Shown: positions 9,760-19,065, counted from the stretch's first letter. The stretch is 64,000 bases of DNA from Glaciecola sp028401415 (GCF_028401415.2 NZ_CP171821.2:4526001-4590000); one strand, 5' to 3'. The notes: generated from the sequence alone by a model not told the origin. Program-made: numbers and translations.

Positions 9760-10260
9760 ATGCTCATAATTTTAATGCGTCATGGTGAGGCGGTGCCGTA
9801 TCAGACGAATGATCAGTCCAGGCAATTGACTGACTTTGGTATCAGTCAAAGCTTGTCTGCTGGCTTGCGCCTAGCCGAGCTTCTTAAGTCGCGAGATGTA
9901 CCATCTTCCGTGGACAAAGCCCTAGTCAGTCCATACATTCGCGCGCAGCAGACCTTTTCAGCGGTGCGAGAGCATGTGAAGTTCGAAGATATTACCGATA
10001 CTGATGCAATTACACCCATGAGCAATTTACAAAGCGTGCACGATATTATTGATGGCTATGCGCAGGGCAGTTCCCCTCCTGCGCATCTTATGTTAGTCAC
10101 GCACATGCCATTGGTGAGTTTGCTTGCCGATAAAATATGTCATGGATTTAATGGAAAAATTTTCGACACGGCCGATATCCTGATAATAGAGTATGATCCT
10201 GACACACATACAGGCTCTCAAGTGGCGCTGCTAGAAAGCGTCAAAAAGACCACTAACTAG
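9760..10260 (+). CDS. sixA: Phosphohistidine phosphatase SixA
   Basis: A 166-residue histidine phosphatase-superfamily protein. The RHG catalytic motif is at the N-terminus (LMRHGEAVP) and the second catalytic His is in VTHMPLVS. SixA removes phosphate from phosphohistidine proteins such as HPt domains or NPr. Length and motifs match SixA rather than phosphoglycerate mutase. In E. coli sixA also lies beside fadIJ; here the two are separated by the rhamnosidase and M16 genes, which supports the idea that the rhamnosidase was inserted. Confidence 0.9.
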   Translation: MLIILMRHGEAVPYQTNDQSRQLTDFGISQSLSAGLRLAELLKSRDVPSSVDKALVSPYIRAQQTFSAVREHVKFEDITDTDAITPMSNLQSVHDIIDGYAQGSSPPAHLMLVTHMPLVSLLADKICHGFNGKIFDTADILIIEYDPDTHTGSQVALLESVKKTTN

Positions 10261-10274
10261 GTCGCAATAACGGT

Positions 10275-10466
10275 ATGCAAGAGATTCAATTTATGCCAAA
10301 AATGTCATTGCCAGTCGCGTTGCGCATGGCCTTGAAACAGCATGTCATGTCGTCCGATATTCAGGAGGACGACGAGCTGCGTGGCATTGTGGATAAGCTT
10401 GAAGACTTGCAAGAAAAAGTGGAGAAAGTAAAACGCAAGGCGCTTGAAAACAGGCAGAGGCGCTAA
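10275..10466 (+). CDS. Small coiled-coil protein, unknown function
   Basis: A 63-residue hydrophilic protein whose second half (about residues 32-63) is a charged heptad-like helix rich in E, K and L, suggesting a coiled coil. It starts 14 bp after the sixA stop and probably shares its transcript. Its Shine-Dalgarno sequence is weak, and an ATG six codons later (10293) is an alternative start. A hairpin overlaps its stop codon. I do not recognise a family. Confidence 0.5.
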   Translation: MQEIQFMPKMSLPVALRMALKQHVMSSDIQEDDELRGIVDKLEDLQEKVEKVKRKALENRQRR

Positions 10467-10488
10467 ATTTACATCGCCTCTGGGCCTG
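10451..10488. terminator. Hairpin between convergent genes (possible bidirectional terminator)
   Basis: CAGGC-AGAGGCG pairs with CGCCTCT-(GG)-GCCTG around a 12-nt loop, giving a 12-bp stem with a two-base bulge. It spans the stop of the small coiled-coil gene and ends just before the stop of the convergent corB-like gene. There is no U-tract, so efficient intrinsic termination is uncertain. Confidence 0.4.
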
Positions 10489-10490
10489 AA

Positions 10491-11789
10491 CTAGTCACTA
10501 AACTCATCGACACCCGCTGAATCTTGATAATACTCAGGCTGTATTCTCACAGTCTTGATCATATTGCCATTGATATCCACAATTTCCACGGGATAGCCAG
10601 CTAAACGAAGGCTAATGTTGTTTTCAGGGATTTCTTGCAGGTATTCTAAAATGAGGCCATTGAGCGTTTTGGGGCCATCTGTGGGGAAATTCCAATCAAG
10701 TTCTTTATTTAACTCTCTGATATTCACACTGCCATCGACTAAAAAACTGCCGTCTTGTTGGGCAATGGCCTCTTTGTGATAGTCGGGCAACATACTGGTG
10801 GTAAAGTCGCCGATTATTTCCTCCAAAATATCCTCTAAGGTGACTAGTCCTTGAATATCGCCATACTCGTCTACAACCAGACCGATACGCTCTCTTTCAG
10901 CTTGAAACTTGTACATCAGGCTATGCAGCGGCGTTGAATCGGGGGTGTAATAAACTTCGCGCACCGCCCGCAACATTGTGGCTTTTGTAAATTGGTCTTT
11001 TGACAGCAAACGCAGAGCGTCGCGCACATGCACAAAGCCCACTGCATCATCAATACTATCTCTAAACAACAGAACTCGGGTGTGCTGTGAATGTGTCAGC
11101 TGTTTTTGAATGAGTTTCCAGTCGTCATTGATATCGATTGCAAAAATCTCACTTCGAGGCACCATAATATCTTCAGCAGTCACGTTTTCTAAGTCTAAAA
11201 TACTCACCAACATATCTTGGTGTTTTTTGGGGATCATGGTGCCCGCTTCGTGCACAACCGTTCGAAGCTCCTCGCGACTAAGCGCATCGCCCTCGCCACC
11301 TTTAGGGTTAATACGAAGTAGCACCAGCACACCGTTAGTTATTGCGTTTACAAACTTTACGAAGGGCGTCATTACCACCGAAAGCGGCAGTAAGATAAAA
11401 GAGCTGGGGAAGGCGATTTTTTCGGGGTAAAGCGCAGCGAAGGTTTTCGGGGTAACTTCGGCAAACACCAAAATAATGAGGGTGAGCCCGGCGGTGGTGA
11501 CGATTGGGCCATAAATAGGACCGAATAAGCGCAGACATATTTCGGTAGCGATAACCGTGGCCGCAATGTTCACAAGATTGTTACCTATCAAAATCAGGCC
11601 AATTAATCGGTCGGGGCGCTCTAATAGTCTAGTGACACGCTTTGCACCGCCTTGTCCTTCATTTGTAAGATGCTTCAGGCGATAACGATTAATGGTCATT
11701 AAGCCTGTTTCAGAGCTTGAAAAGTAAGCTGACATAAATATGAGCACAACTAGCATAATGCTCAATGTGGAGAGGTCTATTTGATCCAA
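10491..11789 (-). CDS. CorB/YfjD-type membrane protein (CNNM/CorC family)
   Basis: A 432-residue inner-membrane protein of the HlyC/CorC family. It has an N-terminal DUF21 domain with four hydrophobic segments (about residues 8-150), a pair of CBS domains (about 200-330, with MVPRSEIFAID and VDEYGDIQGLVTLEDILEEIIGD) and a C-terminal transporter-associated domain. The family is linked to Mg2+/Co2+ efflux and resistance. Its position beside ypjD and divergent ffh matches E. coli yfjD-ypjD-ffh, so it is the likely orthologue. It follows ypjD on the same strand after 42 bp and is probably cotranscribed with it. Confidence 0.9.
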   Translation of the reverse strand: MDQIDLSTLSIMLVVLIFMSAYFSSSETGLMTINRYRLKHLTNEGQGGAKRVTRLLERPDRLIGLILIGNNLVNIAATVIATEICLRLFGPIYGPIVTTAGLTLIILVFAEVTPKTFAALYPEKIAFPSSFILLPLSVVMTPFVKFVNAITNGVLVLLRINPKGGEGDALSREELRTVVHEAGTMIPKKHQDMLVSILDLENVTAEDIMVPRSEIFAIDINDDWKLIQKQLTHSQHTRVLLFRDSIDDAVGFVHVRDALRLLSKDQFTKATMLRAVREVYYTPDSTPLHSLMYKFQAERERIGLVVDEYGDIQGLVTLEDILEEIIGDFTTSMLPDYHKEAIAQQDGSFLVDGSVNIRELNKELDWNFPTDGPKTLNGLILEYLQEIPENNISLRLAGYPVEIVDINGNMIKTVRIQPEYYQDSAGVDEFSD

Positions 11790-11831
11790 GGAATGTGTCC
11801 TATGCGAGTGCTTATCATAATTTTGGGGGCA

Positions 11832-12632
11832 TTAGCTCAGTAACCATTCACGTACGACTCGGCTCCCGAAATAACCGAGCCCGAGAAGGACGACACCTAC
11901 AATGTTGAATATGACCGCACTTCGGGCCTTCAAACCAATGGTGTAATGTGCGCCAAGCGCGATTACAAAGGTAATAAGCGCAATTGTACTTAGAATAGTT
12001 TTATGAGCGTAACCGTCGGCAAACATGTTAGGTACAAATACGAAGCCGGATACCAGCGCAACGAGCAACAATATGCTGCCTAAACTCATCAGTTTGTAAA
12101 GAATGCTTTCGACTGACATAAGCGGTGGCAACGCGCTATGCAGCATCATCTTGCTTTTGTGCTTTAGTTGATAGTTGATAAAGCTTAACTGGCACGCATA
12201 CAAAGTGCTAATACCCAAAACTCCAAATGCAATAAGTGAGAGCAAAATATGGCTAACTAAGCCAATACTCATGTTTAAGCTAATGCCGGTGGTGGCTGGA
12301 AAAATGTAATGCAACAGTACAAAAACAGCTGAGAAAAAACAAACGATGGGTAAGAACACCAGGTTTCGAATAAAGCGATTGGCGACAAACATGGTCACGG
12401 TGATTAGCCATGCAAGTAAGGCTGATACGAAGGTAAGACTTAGTTGTTCATTCTGATGCCCTTGGGTGGCTAATATTAAAACAAACAAATGTGCAGTTGC
12501 CGCGAGCATCAATGCATAGCTGGCATACCTAAGGTGACCGCTATGTTTGACGAAAAACTCGCGAGCAAATATCACCCCTGCTGCGAGATATAAAACGATG
12601 CTTAATACTGACAAGAGCGTACTCAACGTCAT
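11832..12632 (-). CDS. ypjD: YpjD-like inner-membrane protein (CcmC/CcsA-like)
   Basis: A 266-residue polytopic protein with about eight hydrophobic helices, of the cytochrome c assembly (CcsA/CcmC-like) superfamily that YpjD belongs to. No WWD-type heme-handling motif is obvious, so a true heme-lyase role is not supported. It is assigned mostly by its place: divergent from ffh and upstream of the corB/yfjD orthologue, as in enterobacteria. The cellular role of YpjD is not settled. Confidence 0.8.
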   Translation of the reverse strand: MTLSTLLSVLSIVLYLAAGVIFAREFFVKHSGHLRYASYALMLAATAHLFVLILATQGHQNEQLSLTFVSALLAWLITVTMFVANRFIRNLVFLPIVCFFSAVFVLLHYIFPATTGISLNMSIGLVSHILLSLIAFGVLGISTLYACQLSFINYQLKHKSKMMLHSALPPLMSVESILYKLMSLGSILLLVALVSGFVFVPNMFADGYAHKTILSTIALITFVIALGAHYTIGLKARSAVIFNIVGVVLLGLGYFGSRVVREWLLS

Positions 12633-12786
12633 TCATTGACCTTTTTTCTTAAAGCGTAATAAAGAAATGCAAAATTACTACTGACTAAAAATAGCGCAAT
12701 TCAACAAATATGTCGCAAAAATTCCGATTGCCATACGCTTTATTGTATACTCTGCGCACCTTGAGAGAAAAATTATTTACTACCCT

Positions 12787-14160
12787 ATGTTTGAGAACTT
12801 AACCGATCGATTGGGCCAAACGCTTAAAAATATTAGCGGGAAGGGCCGTTTAACCGAAGATAACATCAAAGAGACCCTTCGAGAAGTGCGCATGGCGCTG
12901 CTTGAGGCGGATGTTGCTTTGCCGGTGGTCAAAGACTTTATCGGCAAAGTGAAAGATCGCGCGCTTGGCGTGGAAGTATCGAAAAGTCTCAAGCCTGGCC
13001 AGATGTTCATCAAAATCGTGCAAAGCGAACTTGAACAAGCCATGGGCGATGTGAATCAAGGGCTCAACTTGGCTGCAGCTCCTCCCGCAGTTGTGATGAT
13101 GGCGGGTTTGCAAGGAGCCGGTAAAACCACCAGCGTAGGTAAACTTGCTAAGCACCTGAAAGAGCGGGACAAGAAAAAGGTCTTGGTGGTGAGTGCCGAT
13201 GTGTATCGACCAGCGGCGATCAAGCAGCTTGAAACCTTGGCATCTGAAGTGGATGTTGAGTTTTATCCATCAAACATCATGCAAAAGCCGGTAGATATCG
13301 TAAATGCCGCTATTTCGCATGCAAAGATGCAGTTTATCGATGTGCTTTTGGTTGATACCGCTGGTCGATTAGCGGTAGACGAGGCTATGATGAACGAAAT
13401 CAAGGCCTTGCACGCAGCGGTAAAACCTGTCGAAACGCTGTTTGTTGTCGACGCGATGACCGGTCAAGATGCTGCAAATACAGCTAAAGCCTTTAATGAG
13501 GCCTTGCCGCTGACAGGCGTGATCCTGACAAAAGCAGACGGTGATGCTCGCGGCGGTGCGGCGTTGTCTGTCAAACATATTACTGGCAAACCGATCAAGT
13601 TCTTGGGTATGGGAGAAAAGCTTGATGCGCTTGAACCTTTCCATCCTCAGCGTATTGCTTCACGTATTCTAGGCATGGGCGATGTGCTTAGCTTAATTGA
13701 GGACGTAGAACGCAAAGTCGACAAGAAAAAAGCGGAGCAACTTGCTCGAAAGGTGCAAAAAGGTAAAGGCTTTGACTTGCAGGATTTTAAAGAACAACTT
13801 GAACAAATGCGCAACATGGGCGGGATGATGTCTTTGATGGACAAAATGCCGGGCATGGGTGGAATGTCTGCAAAAATTAAAGACCAAGCCAACGACAAGC
13901 AGTTCACGCAGATGGAAGCCATCATTAATTCAATGACACCTGGTGAACGCAAGCGTCCTGACGTAATCAAAGGGTCTAGAAAGCGCCGCATTGCAGCCGG
14001 CTCTGGTACGCAAATTCAAGACGTAAACCGTCTATTGAAGCAATTCACTCAAATGCAAAAAATGATGAAAAAGATGGGCGGTGGCGGCATGAAGAAGATG
14101 ATGCGCGGCATGGGTGGCATGATGCCCCCTGGCGGTATGGGTGGGTTTCCTCCGCGTTAG
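12787..14160 (+). CDS. ffh: Signal recognition particle protein Ffh
   Basis: The SRP54 GTPase that binds 4.5S RNA and delivers nascent membrane proteins to FtsY. The N-domain is residues 1-85. The G domain has the P-loop GLQGAGKTTSVGKLA at about residue 104, DTAGR, and TKADGDARGGA. The C-terminal M domain is very methionine- and glycine-rich (MRNMGGMMSLMDKMPGMGGM), as needed for signal-sequence binding. The 457-residue length is normal. The divergent ypjD/corB pair lies upstream and the rpsP operon comes 4 kb later, an order like that of E. coli but with extra genes inserted. Confidence 0.97.
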   Translation: MFENLTDRLGQTLKNISGKGRLTEDNIKETLREVRMALLEADVALPVVKDFIGKVKDRALGVEVSKSLKPGQMFIKIVQSELEQAMGDVNQGLNLAAAPPAVVMMAGLQGAGKTTSVGKLAKHLKERDKKKVLVVSADVYRPAAIKQLETLASEVDVEFYPSNIMQKPVDIVNAAISHAKMQFIDVLLVDTAGRLAVDEAMMNEIKALHAAVKPVETLFVVDAMTGQDAANTAKAFNEALPLTGVILTKADGDARGGAALSVKHITGKPIKFLGMGEKLDALEPFHPQRIASRILGMGDVLSLIEDVERKVDKKKAEQLARKVQKGKGFDLQDFKEQLEQMRNMGGMMSLMDKMPGMGGMSAKIKDQANDKQFTQMEAIINSMTPGERKRPDVIKGSRKRRIAAGSGTQIQDVNRLLKQFTQMQKMMKKMGGGGMKKMMRGMGGMMPPGGMGGFPPR

Positions 14161-14442
14161 AGGCGGTTTCCGCCTGATTGTGTAAAGCGATATGCAGGGC
14201 TAGCATTTGAAAAAGTCGCTCGAGCACGTCCGTGTGGCGCTTGGCAATCGGCGTCCATGCCGATTGACACTTTTTCATTGGCGAGGACCCCGGACAACAA
14301 CATGCTCTATTCGGTGGCACGCGAGCATTTCTTGCGTTTAGGGTTAAATTAATTTGATGCTTTCACCAACTTCTAAAAATGGCGGAACTAGCCTACTTTA
14401 AAGCTCAATCATCATGCCAATGCAGGTGAGGGGTATTCTCGA
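14161..14442. other. Region after ffh with a hairpin and a 31-codon ORF
   Basis: Directly after the ffh stop, AGGCGG-TTT-CCGCCT (14161-14175) can form a 6-bp hairpin without a U-tract. The ffh reading frame then stays open for another 63 codons, from after the TAG to a TAA at 14352. It includes an ATG at 14257 giving a 31-residue peptide. This could be chance, a leftover of a lost gene, or a small protein. I see no tRNA or clear Shine-Dalgarno sequence here. Confidence 0.3.
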
Positions 14443-14667
14443 TCAGCGAAAGTACCGGCGCCTCGTGATCTTGCTATCAAGCCATCGAGCCGACTGGCTA
14501 GCAAATTTCTGACATTTTTTAAGCCACGATCTTGCTAGCGGATAGTCGAAGCTCAACAGCATTAAGCCCGGTATCAAAAAAATTAAAGAAGGGCCTGGGA
14601 TAAGAATGAAGAGGGCACCTAGGCCCACTAGACTTGCACCTGCTGTCGTTCTTATTGTTTTTTTCAT
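14443..14667 (-). CDS. PGPGW-type small transmembrane protein
   Basis: A 74-residue protein with two hydrophobic stretches (about residues 10-24 and 28-41) around the motif IPGPSLIFLIPGLMLL, which resembles the PGPGW family of putative membrane proteins. The basic C-terminal tail (SKITRRRYFR) should be cytoplasmic. An AGG lies about 9 nt before the ATG. The function of the family is unknown. It is transcribed away from the beta-propeller gene. Confidence 0.7.
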   Translation of the reverse strand: MKKTIRTTAGASLVGLGALFILIPGPSLIFLIPGLMLLSFDYPLARSWLKKCQKFASQSARWLDSKITRRRYFR

Positions 14668-14928
14668 ACATATTTACCTATGTGTTCGTAAGTCTATTGC
14701 TTGGATACCGTAGACATAGCAACATTTGTGCAAATCCATAAGCCTATGATTTTTCATGCATTTAAAAATATCGAAAATTTAGGAGTTAATCTATTTGACG
14801 ATAATTTGGTGAATAATGCCTACGCATCACCTATGACAACAAAAATTTTCATCCAAAAGAATTTCGTTTACCCTTAAATTTACGTATGTTTAGACTACGC
14901 TTAACGGGCGTCTACATTGGAGTCTATT

Positions 14929-15951
14929 TTGAAACATCACTTAATAAGTCTTATTTCGATATTTTTGTTTATTGTGCTGAGCGCTGATGCTGATGGTCGA
15001 CAGCTTGACAATATCGGACAGGGTCTCTTGGCGGTTGTAAATAAGTCTGATAACAGCATTAGTGTTGTTGATATTAAGAGTCAAAAAATCGTTGAGACTC
15101 TGCCAACGGGCGAGGGCCCACATGAGTTGGTGCTATCACCTGATGGTGAGCTAGCAGTAAGTACCGATTTTGTCGGTGGTGATAGTCTCACCGTGTTTGA
15201 TATGAATGAACTTGCTATGCTGCGCCGAATAGAACTTACAACGCTTCCAGGGCCGCACGGCATTCAGTTTTTGAAAGACAGTGAGCACGTTATTTTTACT
15301 TCAGGTCGTTCCGGGCAGGTGGGTATTGTAAATGTGCGATCTGGAAAGCTGATAAGCAGTATTAAAACTAGTCAATTTACTTCTCATATGCTTGCCTTAA
15401 CTGAAAATGGGCAACTTGCTTTTGTGACGAATATTCGCTCGAACAGCATTTCGGTGCTTGATATTCAAAAACGCGTGAAACTCAAGGACATTAAAACCGA
15501 AGAAATGCCGGAGGCGATTGCTCATCGCCATGCATCAAAACAACTTGATAGGGATGCGGTGGGTGAGCTGTGGTATGGCGCAAACAAAGACGGTTTGCTA
15601 ACGGTAATTAATCCGATGACTGAAGAAGTATTGGCGCAATTTGACGGTTTTTCATTTCCATATAGGATCTTGTTTAATCATGAGCAGAGCGTTGCCTTAG
15701 TGCCCGACTTTAGGCAGCATAATGTAAGATTCTTTGACGCTAGAGCCAAAAAAGAGATTGGTCTTATTGCGCTTGAAAAAGAAGCCGGGCCTCAAGGGAT
15801 TGTGCTTCACCCAACAAAAGATATTGCCTTCTTATCGCTTAACCTAAAAAACAAGATTGTGGCGATAGACATCAATACGCAGTCAATCATTGCTGAGTAC
15901 CCCACTGGCAATAATCCAGATGGTGTGGTTTTTATCTCACTCAGCCAGTAA
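14929..15951 (+). CDS. Exported YVTN-type beta-propeller protein
   Basis: A 340-residue periplasmic or secreted protein with a signal peptide (MKHHLISLISIFLFIVLSADA) and repeated propeller blades of the YVTN/NHL kind: AVVNKSDNSISVVDI, AFVTNIRSNSISVLDIQ, AFLSLNLKNKIVAIDI. Such proteins are surface or periplasmic scaffolds of mostly unknown role. The start chosen is TTG at 14929, because GGAG ends 6 nt upstream of it; a TTG four codons earlier (14917) overlaps that Shine-Dalgarno sequence and is less likely. The SDR gene follows 18 bp downstream, so the two may be cotranscribed. Confidence 0.8.
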   Translation: MKHHLISLISIFLFIVLSADADGRQLDNIGQGLLAVVNKSDNSISVVDIKSQKIVETLPTGEGPHELVLSPDGELAVSTDFVGGDSLTVFDMNELAMLRRIELTTLPGPHGIQFLKDSEHVIFTSGRSGQVGIVNVRSGKLISSIKTSQFTSHMLALTENGQLAFVTNIRSNSISVLDIQKRVKLKDIKTEEMPEAIAHRHASKQLDRDAVGELWYGANKDGLLTVINPMTEEVLAQFDGFSFPYRILFNHEQSVALVPDFRQHNVRFFDARAKKEIGLIALEKEAGPQGIVLHPTKDIAFLSLNLKNKIVAIDINTQSIIAEYPTGNNPDGVVFISLSQ

Positions 15952-15969
15952 TCAATCATAAGGAAAAGC

Positions 15970-16644
15970 ATGAGCGAAACGTCAAAAAATGTAGTTATTA
16001 TTGGTGCAAACCGCGGTATTGGGTTGGAATTTGTTAAGCAGTACACTGAAAACGGCGCGAAGGTGACAGCAGTTTGTCGTAAAGCGAGTGATGCATTAAA
16101 AGCGCTGGATTGTGCCCTGATTGAGGGAGTAGATGTTACTGATAATGACTTGCAAAGCCGCTTAATCAGTCAGCTCGCAGTAGATAAAATTGACACGCTT
16201 ATTCACAACTCGGGTATCTTAAAGGGCGACAGCTTTCCAGACATTGATGTCGAAAATATGAAGCACCACTTTGACGTCAATACGCTTGGGCCTTTGCGCA
16301 CCATAATGGCGCTTAAGTCAAAGCTCCGGGAAGGAAGTAAAGTGGGCATTGTCAGCTCGCGGGTTGGCTCAATTGAAGATAATTCGAGTTCACATAATTA
16401 CGCGTACAGGGTGTCGAAAACTGCGGTAAACATGCTTGGTAAATGTTTGAGTATTGATTTAAAAGACAATGGTGTTGCAGTCGCTTTGCTGCATCCTGGC
16501 TATGTCCGTACTGAAATGACAGGAAACAATGGTCATATTGAGGCTGATGAGGCGGCGCGAGGGTTAATTGCGCAAATGAATGAGCTGAGTTTGAATTCGA
16601 CCGGGATTTTTGTGCATAGCAGTGGTGAGCTTTTACCGTGGTAA
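15970..16644 (+). CDS. Short-chain dehydrogenase/reductase (C-factor-like SDR)
   Basis: A 224-residue classical SDR. The cofactor motif GANRGIG is at residues 13-19, followed by an acidic/NAG-like stretch (IHNSG), catalytic Ser in GIVSSRVGS and the catalytic YRVSK (Y-x3-K) at about residue 145. It resembles the C-factor/sniffer subgroup, whose substrates are mostly unknown. A Shine-Dalgarno sequence (AAGGA) lies 6 nt upstream. The MFS gene starts 12 bp after its stop, pointing to an operon with the beta-propeller and transporter. Confidence 0.85.
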   Translation: MSETSKNVVIIGANRGIGLEFVKQYTENGAKVTAVCRKASDALKALDCALIEGVDVTDNDLQSRLISQLAVDKIDTLIHNSGILKGDSFPDIDVENMKHHFDVNTLGPLRTIMALKSKLREGSKVGIVSSRVGSIEDNSSSHNYAYRVSKTAVNMLGKCLSIDLKDNGVAVALLHPGYVRTEMTGNNGHIEADEAARGLIAQMNELSLNSTGIFVHSSGELLPW

Positions 16645-16656
16645 AAAGCGTTATTC

Positions 16657-18102
16657 TTGTCTAAATTAAGCGCTTCTAATTCGGCATCTTCATCCGAACA
16701 TTCGAGTGCAAGTAGCACAACCAGCGCCGCGCTTATAGCAGTATGCGCTGGGTATTTGATTGCCCCAATGGGGATGGCCTCGGTCAACGTTGCCATTCCT
16801 GCGCTTGCTGACGACTTGCAAGCCAGTGCAGCCAAGGTGGCCTGGCTTCCTACGCTCTATATTCTAGCCAATGTCGCGTTGCTATTACCGTTTGGAAAGT
16901 TAGCCGATAATTACGGGCGAAAGCGAATCTATGCGATGGGCTTAGCCTTAAATGCGCTCGCTGCTGGGATGTGTGCCGTTGCCAGTAATATTGATTGGAT
17001 ATTGTTGTGGCGCTTTGTTCAAGGGGCATCAGGCGCCATGATTTTCGGCACAGGGATCGCAATTATTACGTCTGTTGCTCCTAGTCATAAGCGTGGCTCT
17101 GCGCTGGGTATTGTAGCCGCCTGTGTTTATATTGGTCTTACCTTAGCGCCTGCCGTGGGCGGCTGGCTTACGGAGTTTCTGGGGTGGCGAGCCGTCTTTT
17201 ATTTTCAAATTCCCTTTGTGTTTGCTCTGTTAGTATTTATTAAGCTTAAGTTACCGGCAGAGTATAAAAACGATGAGCACTCGCGTTTTGATTACCTAGG
17301 CGCATGTATTTTTGTCATGTTTGCCTGTTCGCTGGTGTATGGCCTAAGTAAGCTTCCAAGTATTTTGGGTGTCATGCTTTTGCTTACTTCATTTGTATGC
17401 CTGACCGTATTTGTCCTCCATCAAAGCCGTGATAAGCACCCTTTAATTCGCGTACAAATGTTTAAAGAAAGTCGAGTGTTTAGCTTATCGCTGAGTACTT
17501 CATTTTTAATGTACGCCAGTAATTTTGCCATAATATTCTTACTCAGCCTTTTCTTGCAGTATATCCAAGGGCTAAGTCCTGCGAAGGCTGGACAAATACT
17601 GTTGCTTCAAGCGCTGTGCATGGCTGTGATGGCACCAATTGCAGGGCGACTTTCAGACCGATTTGAGGCGAGGATTATCGCAAGCCTTGGATGCGCTCTT
17701 GTGGCCTTTGGCTTTGTCTTATTAAATCAAATTGATACACAAACAAAGCTTAGCTTTATCGGCGTGGCGCTGTGCGCGCTAGGACTTGGTTTTGGTTTGT
17801 TTTCGACGCCTAACAACAGCGCTATTATGGGAGCGGTGAGCGAAGCCGAAGTGGGAGTAGCCTCGGCGTCAATGAATCTCTCGAGGACAATTGGCAACTT
17901 GGTCGGTATGAGTTTGGTGAACCTGATGATGCAAATTCTCATTGGAGAAAATACGTTTGGCCCTGAACAGAATCCAGCGCTGATGTTAACTATTTCCATA
18001 GCCTTGAAAGTATCACTTTCTTTCGTGTTGCTCGCATGCATATTGTCCGCGCTAAGAGGCAAGGAGAATGCACAGACTAAGCACCGTAAACACTTGCAAT
18101 AG
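16657..18102 (+). CDS. MFS transporter, DHA2-like (14 helices)
   Basis: A 481-residue major facilitator with about 14 hydrophobic segments. It has motif A (GKLADNYGRKRIY, about residue 76) and the motif C-like stretch ALGIVAACVYIGLTLAPAVGG, characteristic of drug/H+ antiporters of the DHA2 type. It probably exports a small molecule; the substrate is unknown. The start is a TTG at 16657 with a poor Shine-Dalgarno sequence; the next ATG lies inside the first helix, so the TTG, coupled to the SDR stop 12 bp upstream, is more credible. Confidence 0.85.
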   Translation: MSKLSASNSASSSEHSSASSTTSAALIAVCAGYLIAPMGMASVNVAIPALADDLQASAAKVAWLPTLYILANVALLLPFGKLADNYGRKRIYAMGLALNALAAGMCAVASNIDWILLWRFVQGASGAMIFGTGIAIITSVAPSHKRGSALGIVAACVYIGLTLAPAVGGWLTEFLGWRAVFYFQIPFVFALLVFIKLKLPAEYKNDEHSRFDYLGACIFVMFACSLVYGLSKLPSILGVMLLLTSFVCLTVFVLHQSRDKHPLIRVQMFKESRVFSLSLSTSFLMYASNFAIIFLLSLFLQYIQGLSPAKAGQILLLQALCMAVMAPIAGRLSDRFEARIIASLGCALVAFGFVLLNQIDTQTKLSFIGVALCALGLGFGLFSTPNNSAIMGAVSEAEVGVASASMNLSRTIGNLVGMSLVNLMMQILIGENTFGPEQNPALMLTISIALKVSLSFVLLACILSALRGKENAQTKHRKHLQ

Positions 18103-18121
18103 CGGCGTATGTGCGTATAAT
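18094..18121 (+). promoter_or_regulatory. Sigma70-type promoter of the rpsP operon
   Basis: TTGCAA at 18094-18099 and a perfect TATAAT at 18116-18121 are separated by 16 bp, about 120 bp upstream of rpsP. The -35 box overlaps the end of the MFS gene. The long leader to rpsP is AT-rich and may hold further control. Confidence 0.65.
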
Positions 18122-18242
18122 TCGCGCACCTTTTTACCGCTAATGGTGTTTCGGATTGGTTTTCTATTCGCTTCTCTGTTCGCTTTTTTGCTCGGTAATA
18201 AGGCATTGTTAACGGTAACGCTACAACGAGTTTGAGGCATAT

Positions 18243-18491
18243 ATGGTTACTATTCGTTTACAGCGTGGTGGTGCAAAAAAGCGCCCATTTTATCAAGTGG
18301 TTGTTGCTGACAGCCGTCGTGCTCGCAATGGCAAGTTCATTGAGAACATTGGCTTTTTCAATCCAACTGCACAAGGTCAAGCTGAAAGGCTTCGTTTAGA
18401 TCTTGAGCGTGTTGAGCATTGGGTAAGCCATGGCGCGGGTCTTTCTGACCGTGTTGCACGCTTGGTAAAAGACGCAAAAGCGGCAGCTTAA
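18243..18491 (+). CDS. rpsP: 30S ribosomal protein S16
   Basis: An 82-residue basic protein of the small subunit, with the S16 signature near the N-terminus (TIRLQRGGAKKRPFYQVVVA). It is the first gene of the conserved rpsP-rimM-trmD-rplS operon, all on the plus strand with short gaps. A TATAAT promoter lies about 120 bp upstream and a strong terminator follows rplS. Confidence 0.97.
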   Translation: MVTIRLQRGGAKKRPFYQVVVADSRRARNGKFIENIGFFNPTAQGQAERLRLDLERVEHWVSHGAGLSDRVARLVKDAKAAA

Positions 18492-18536
18492 GCTGCGCTT
18501 TTGTTGTATAGGTTTTTTGCATAATGCGGAGTGAAG

Positions 18537-19064
18537 ATGAGTGTTGCGTCTGACACATTAATTGTTGGCAAAATTGGAGCGCCTCACGGCGTCAAAGGTT
18601 GGGTCAAAATTAACAGCTTTACTCAGAATGCAGAAAATATTTTTGACTATGCGCCTTGGCAACTTGGGGCAGGTGAAAAAACAAAAACAATCAAGGTTGA
18701 TCAATGGCGTCAACATAACAAAGCCCTTGTAGCTAAGTTAGTTGGCGTTGAGTCTAGAGATGACGCTGAGCTGATAAAGAATCTCGATATCAGCATTCCA
18801 GCATCACAGCTTCCAGAGCTTGAGAACGATTTTTACTGGAAAGACTTAATCGGTATGCAGGTTATGACTACTAAAGGTTATGATTTGGGTAAGGTTAAGG
18901 AATTGTTCGAAACAGGCTCAAACGATGTGATGACGGTAAAAGCCAATCCCAATGACGCATTTGGTCAAAAAGAACGTTTATTGCCTTTTATTTACGATGA
19001 AGTCGTTATTGAGGTAGATAAGCAGGCGAACACCATAAAAGTGGACTGGGATCCAGCGTTTTAA
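18537..19064 (+). CDS. rimM: Ribosome maturation factor RimM
   Basis: A 175-residue factor for assembly of the 30S head, acting with S19. It has an N-terminal RimM barrel (IVGKIGAPHGVKGWVKI at about residue 9) and a C-terminal PRC barrel (FYWKDLIGMQV...). The ATG at 18537 was chosen because GGAG ends 5 nt before it; the GTG two codons earlier overlaps this Shine-Dalgarno sequence. It lies 45 bp after rpsP and is almost adjacent to trmD. Confidence 0.95.
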   Translation: MSVASDTLIVGKIGAPHGVKGWVKINSFTQNAENIFDYAPWQLGAGEKTKTIKVDQWRQHNKALVAKLVGVESRDDAELIKNLDISIPASQLPELENDFYWKDLIGMQVMTTKGYDLGKVKELFETGSNDVMTVKANPNDAFGQKERLLPFIYDEVVIEVDKQANTIKVDWDPAF

Positions 19065-19065
19065 A

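Noticed and set aside
11110..11430. 106-residue plus-strand ORF within the corB-like gene
   Set aside because: It lies wholly antisense to a well-supported gene and shows no protein features.
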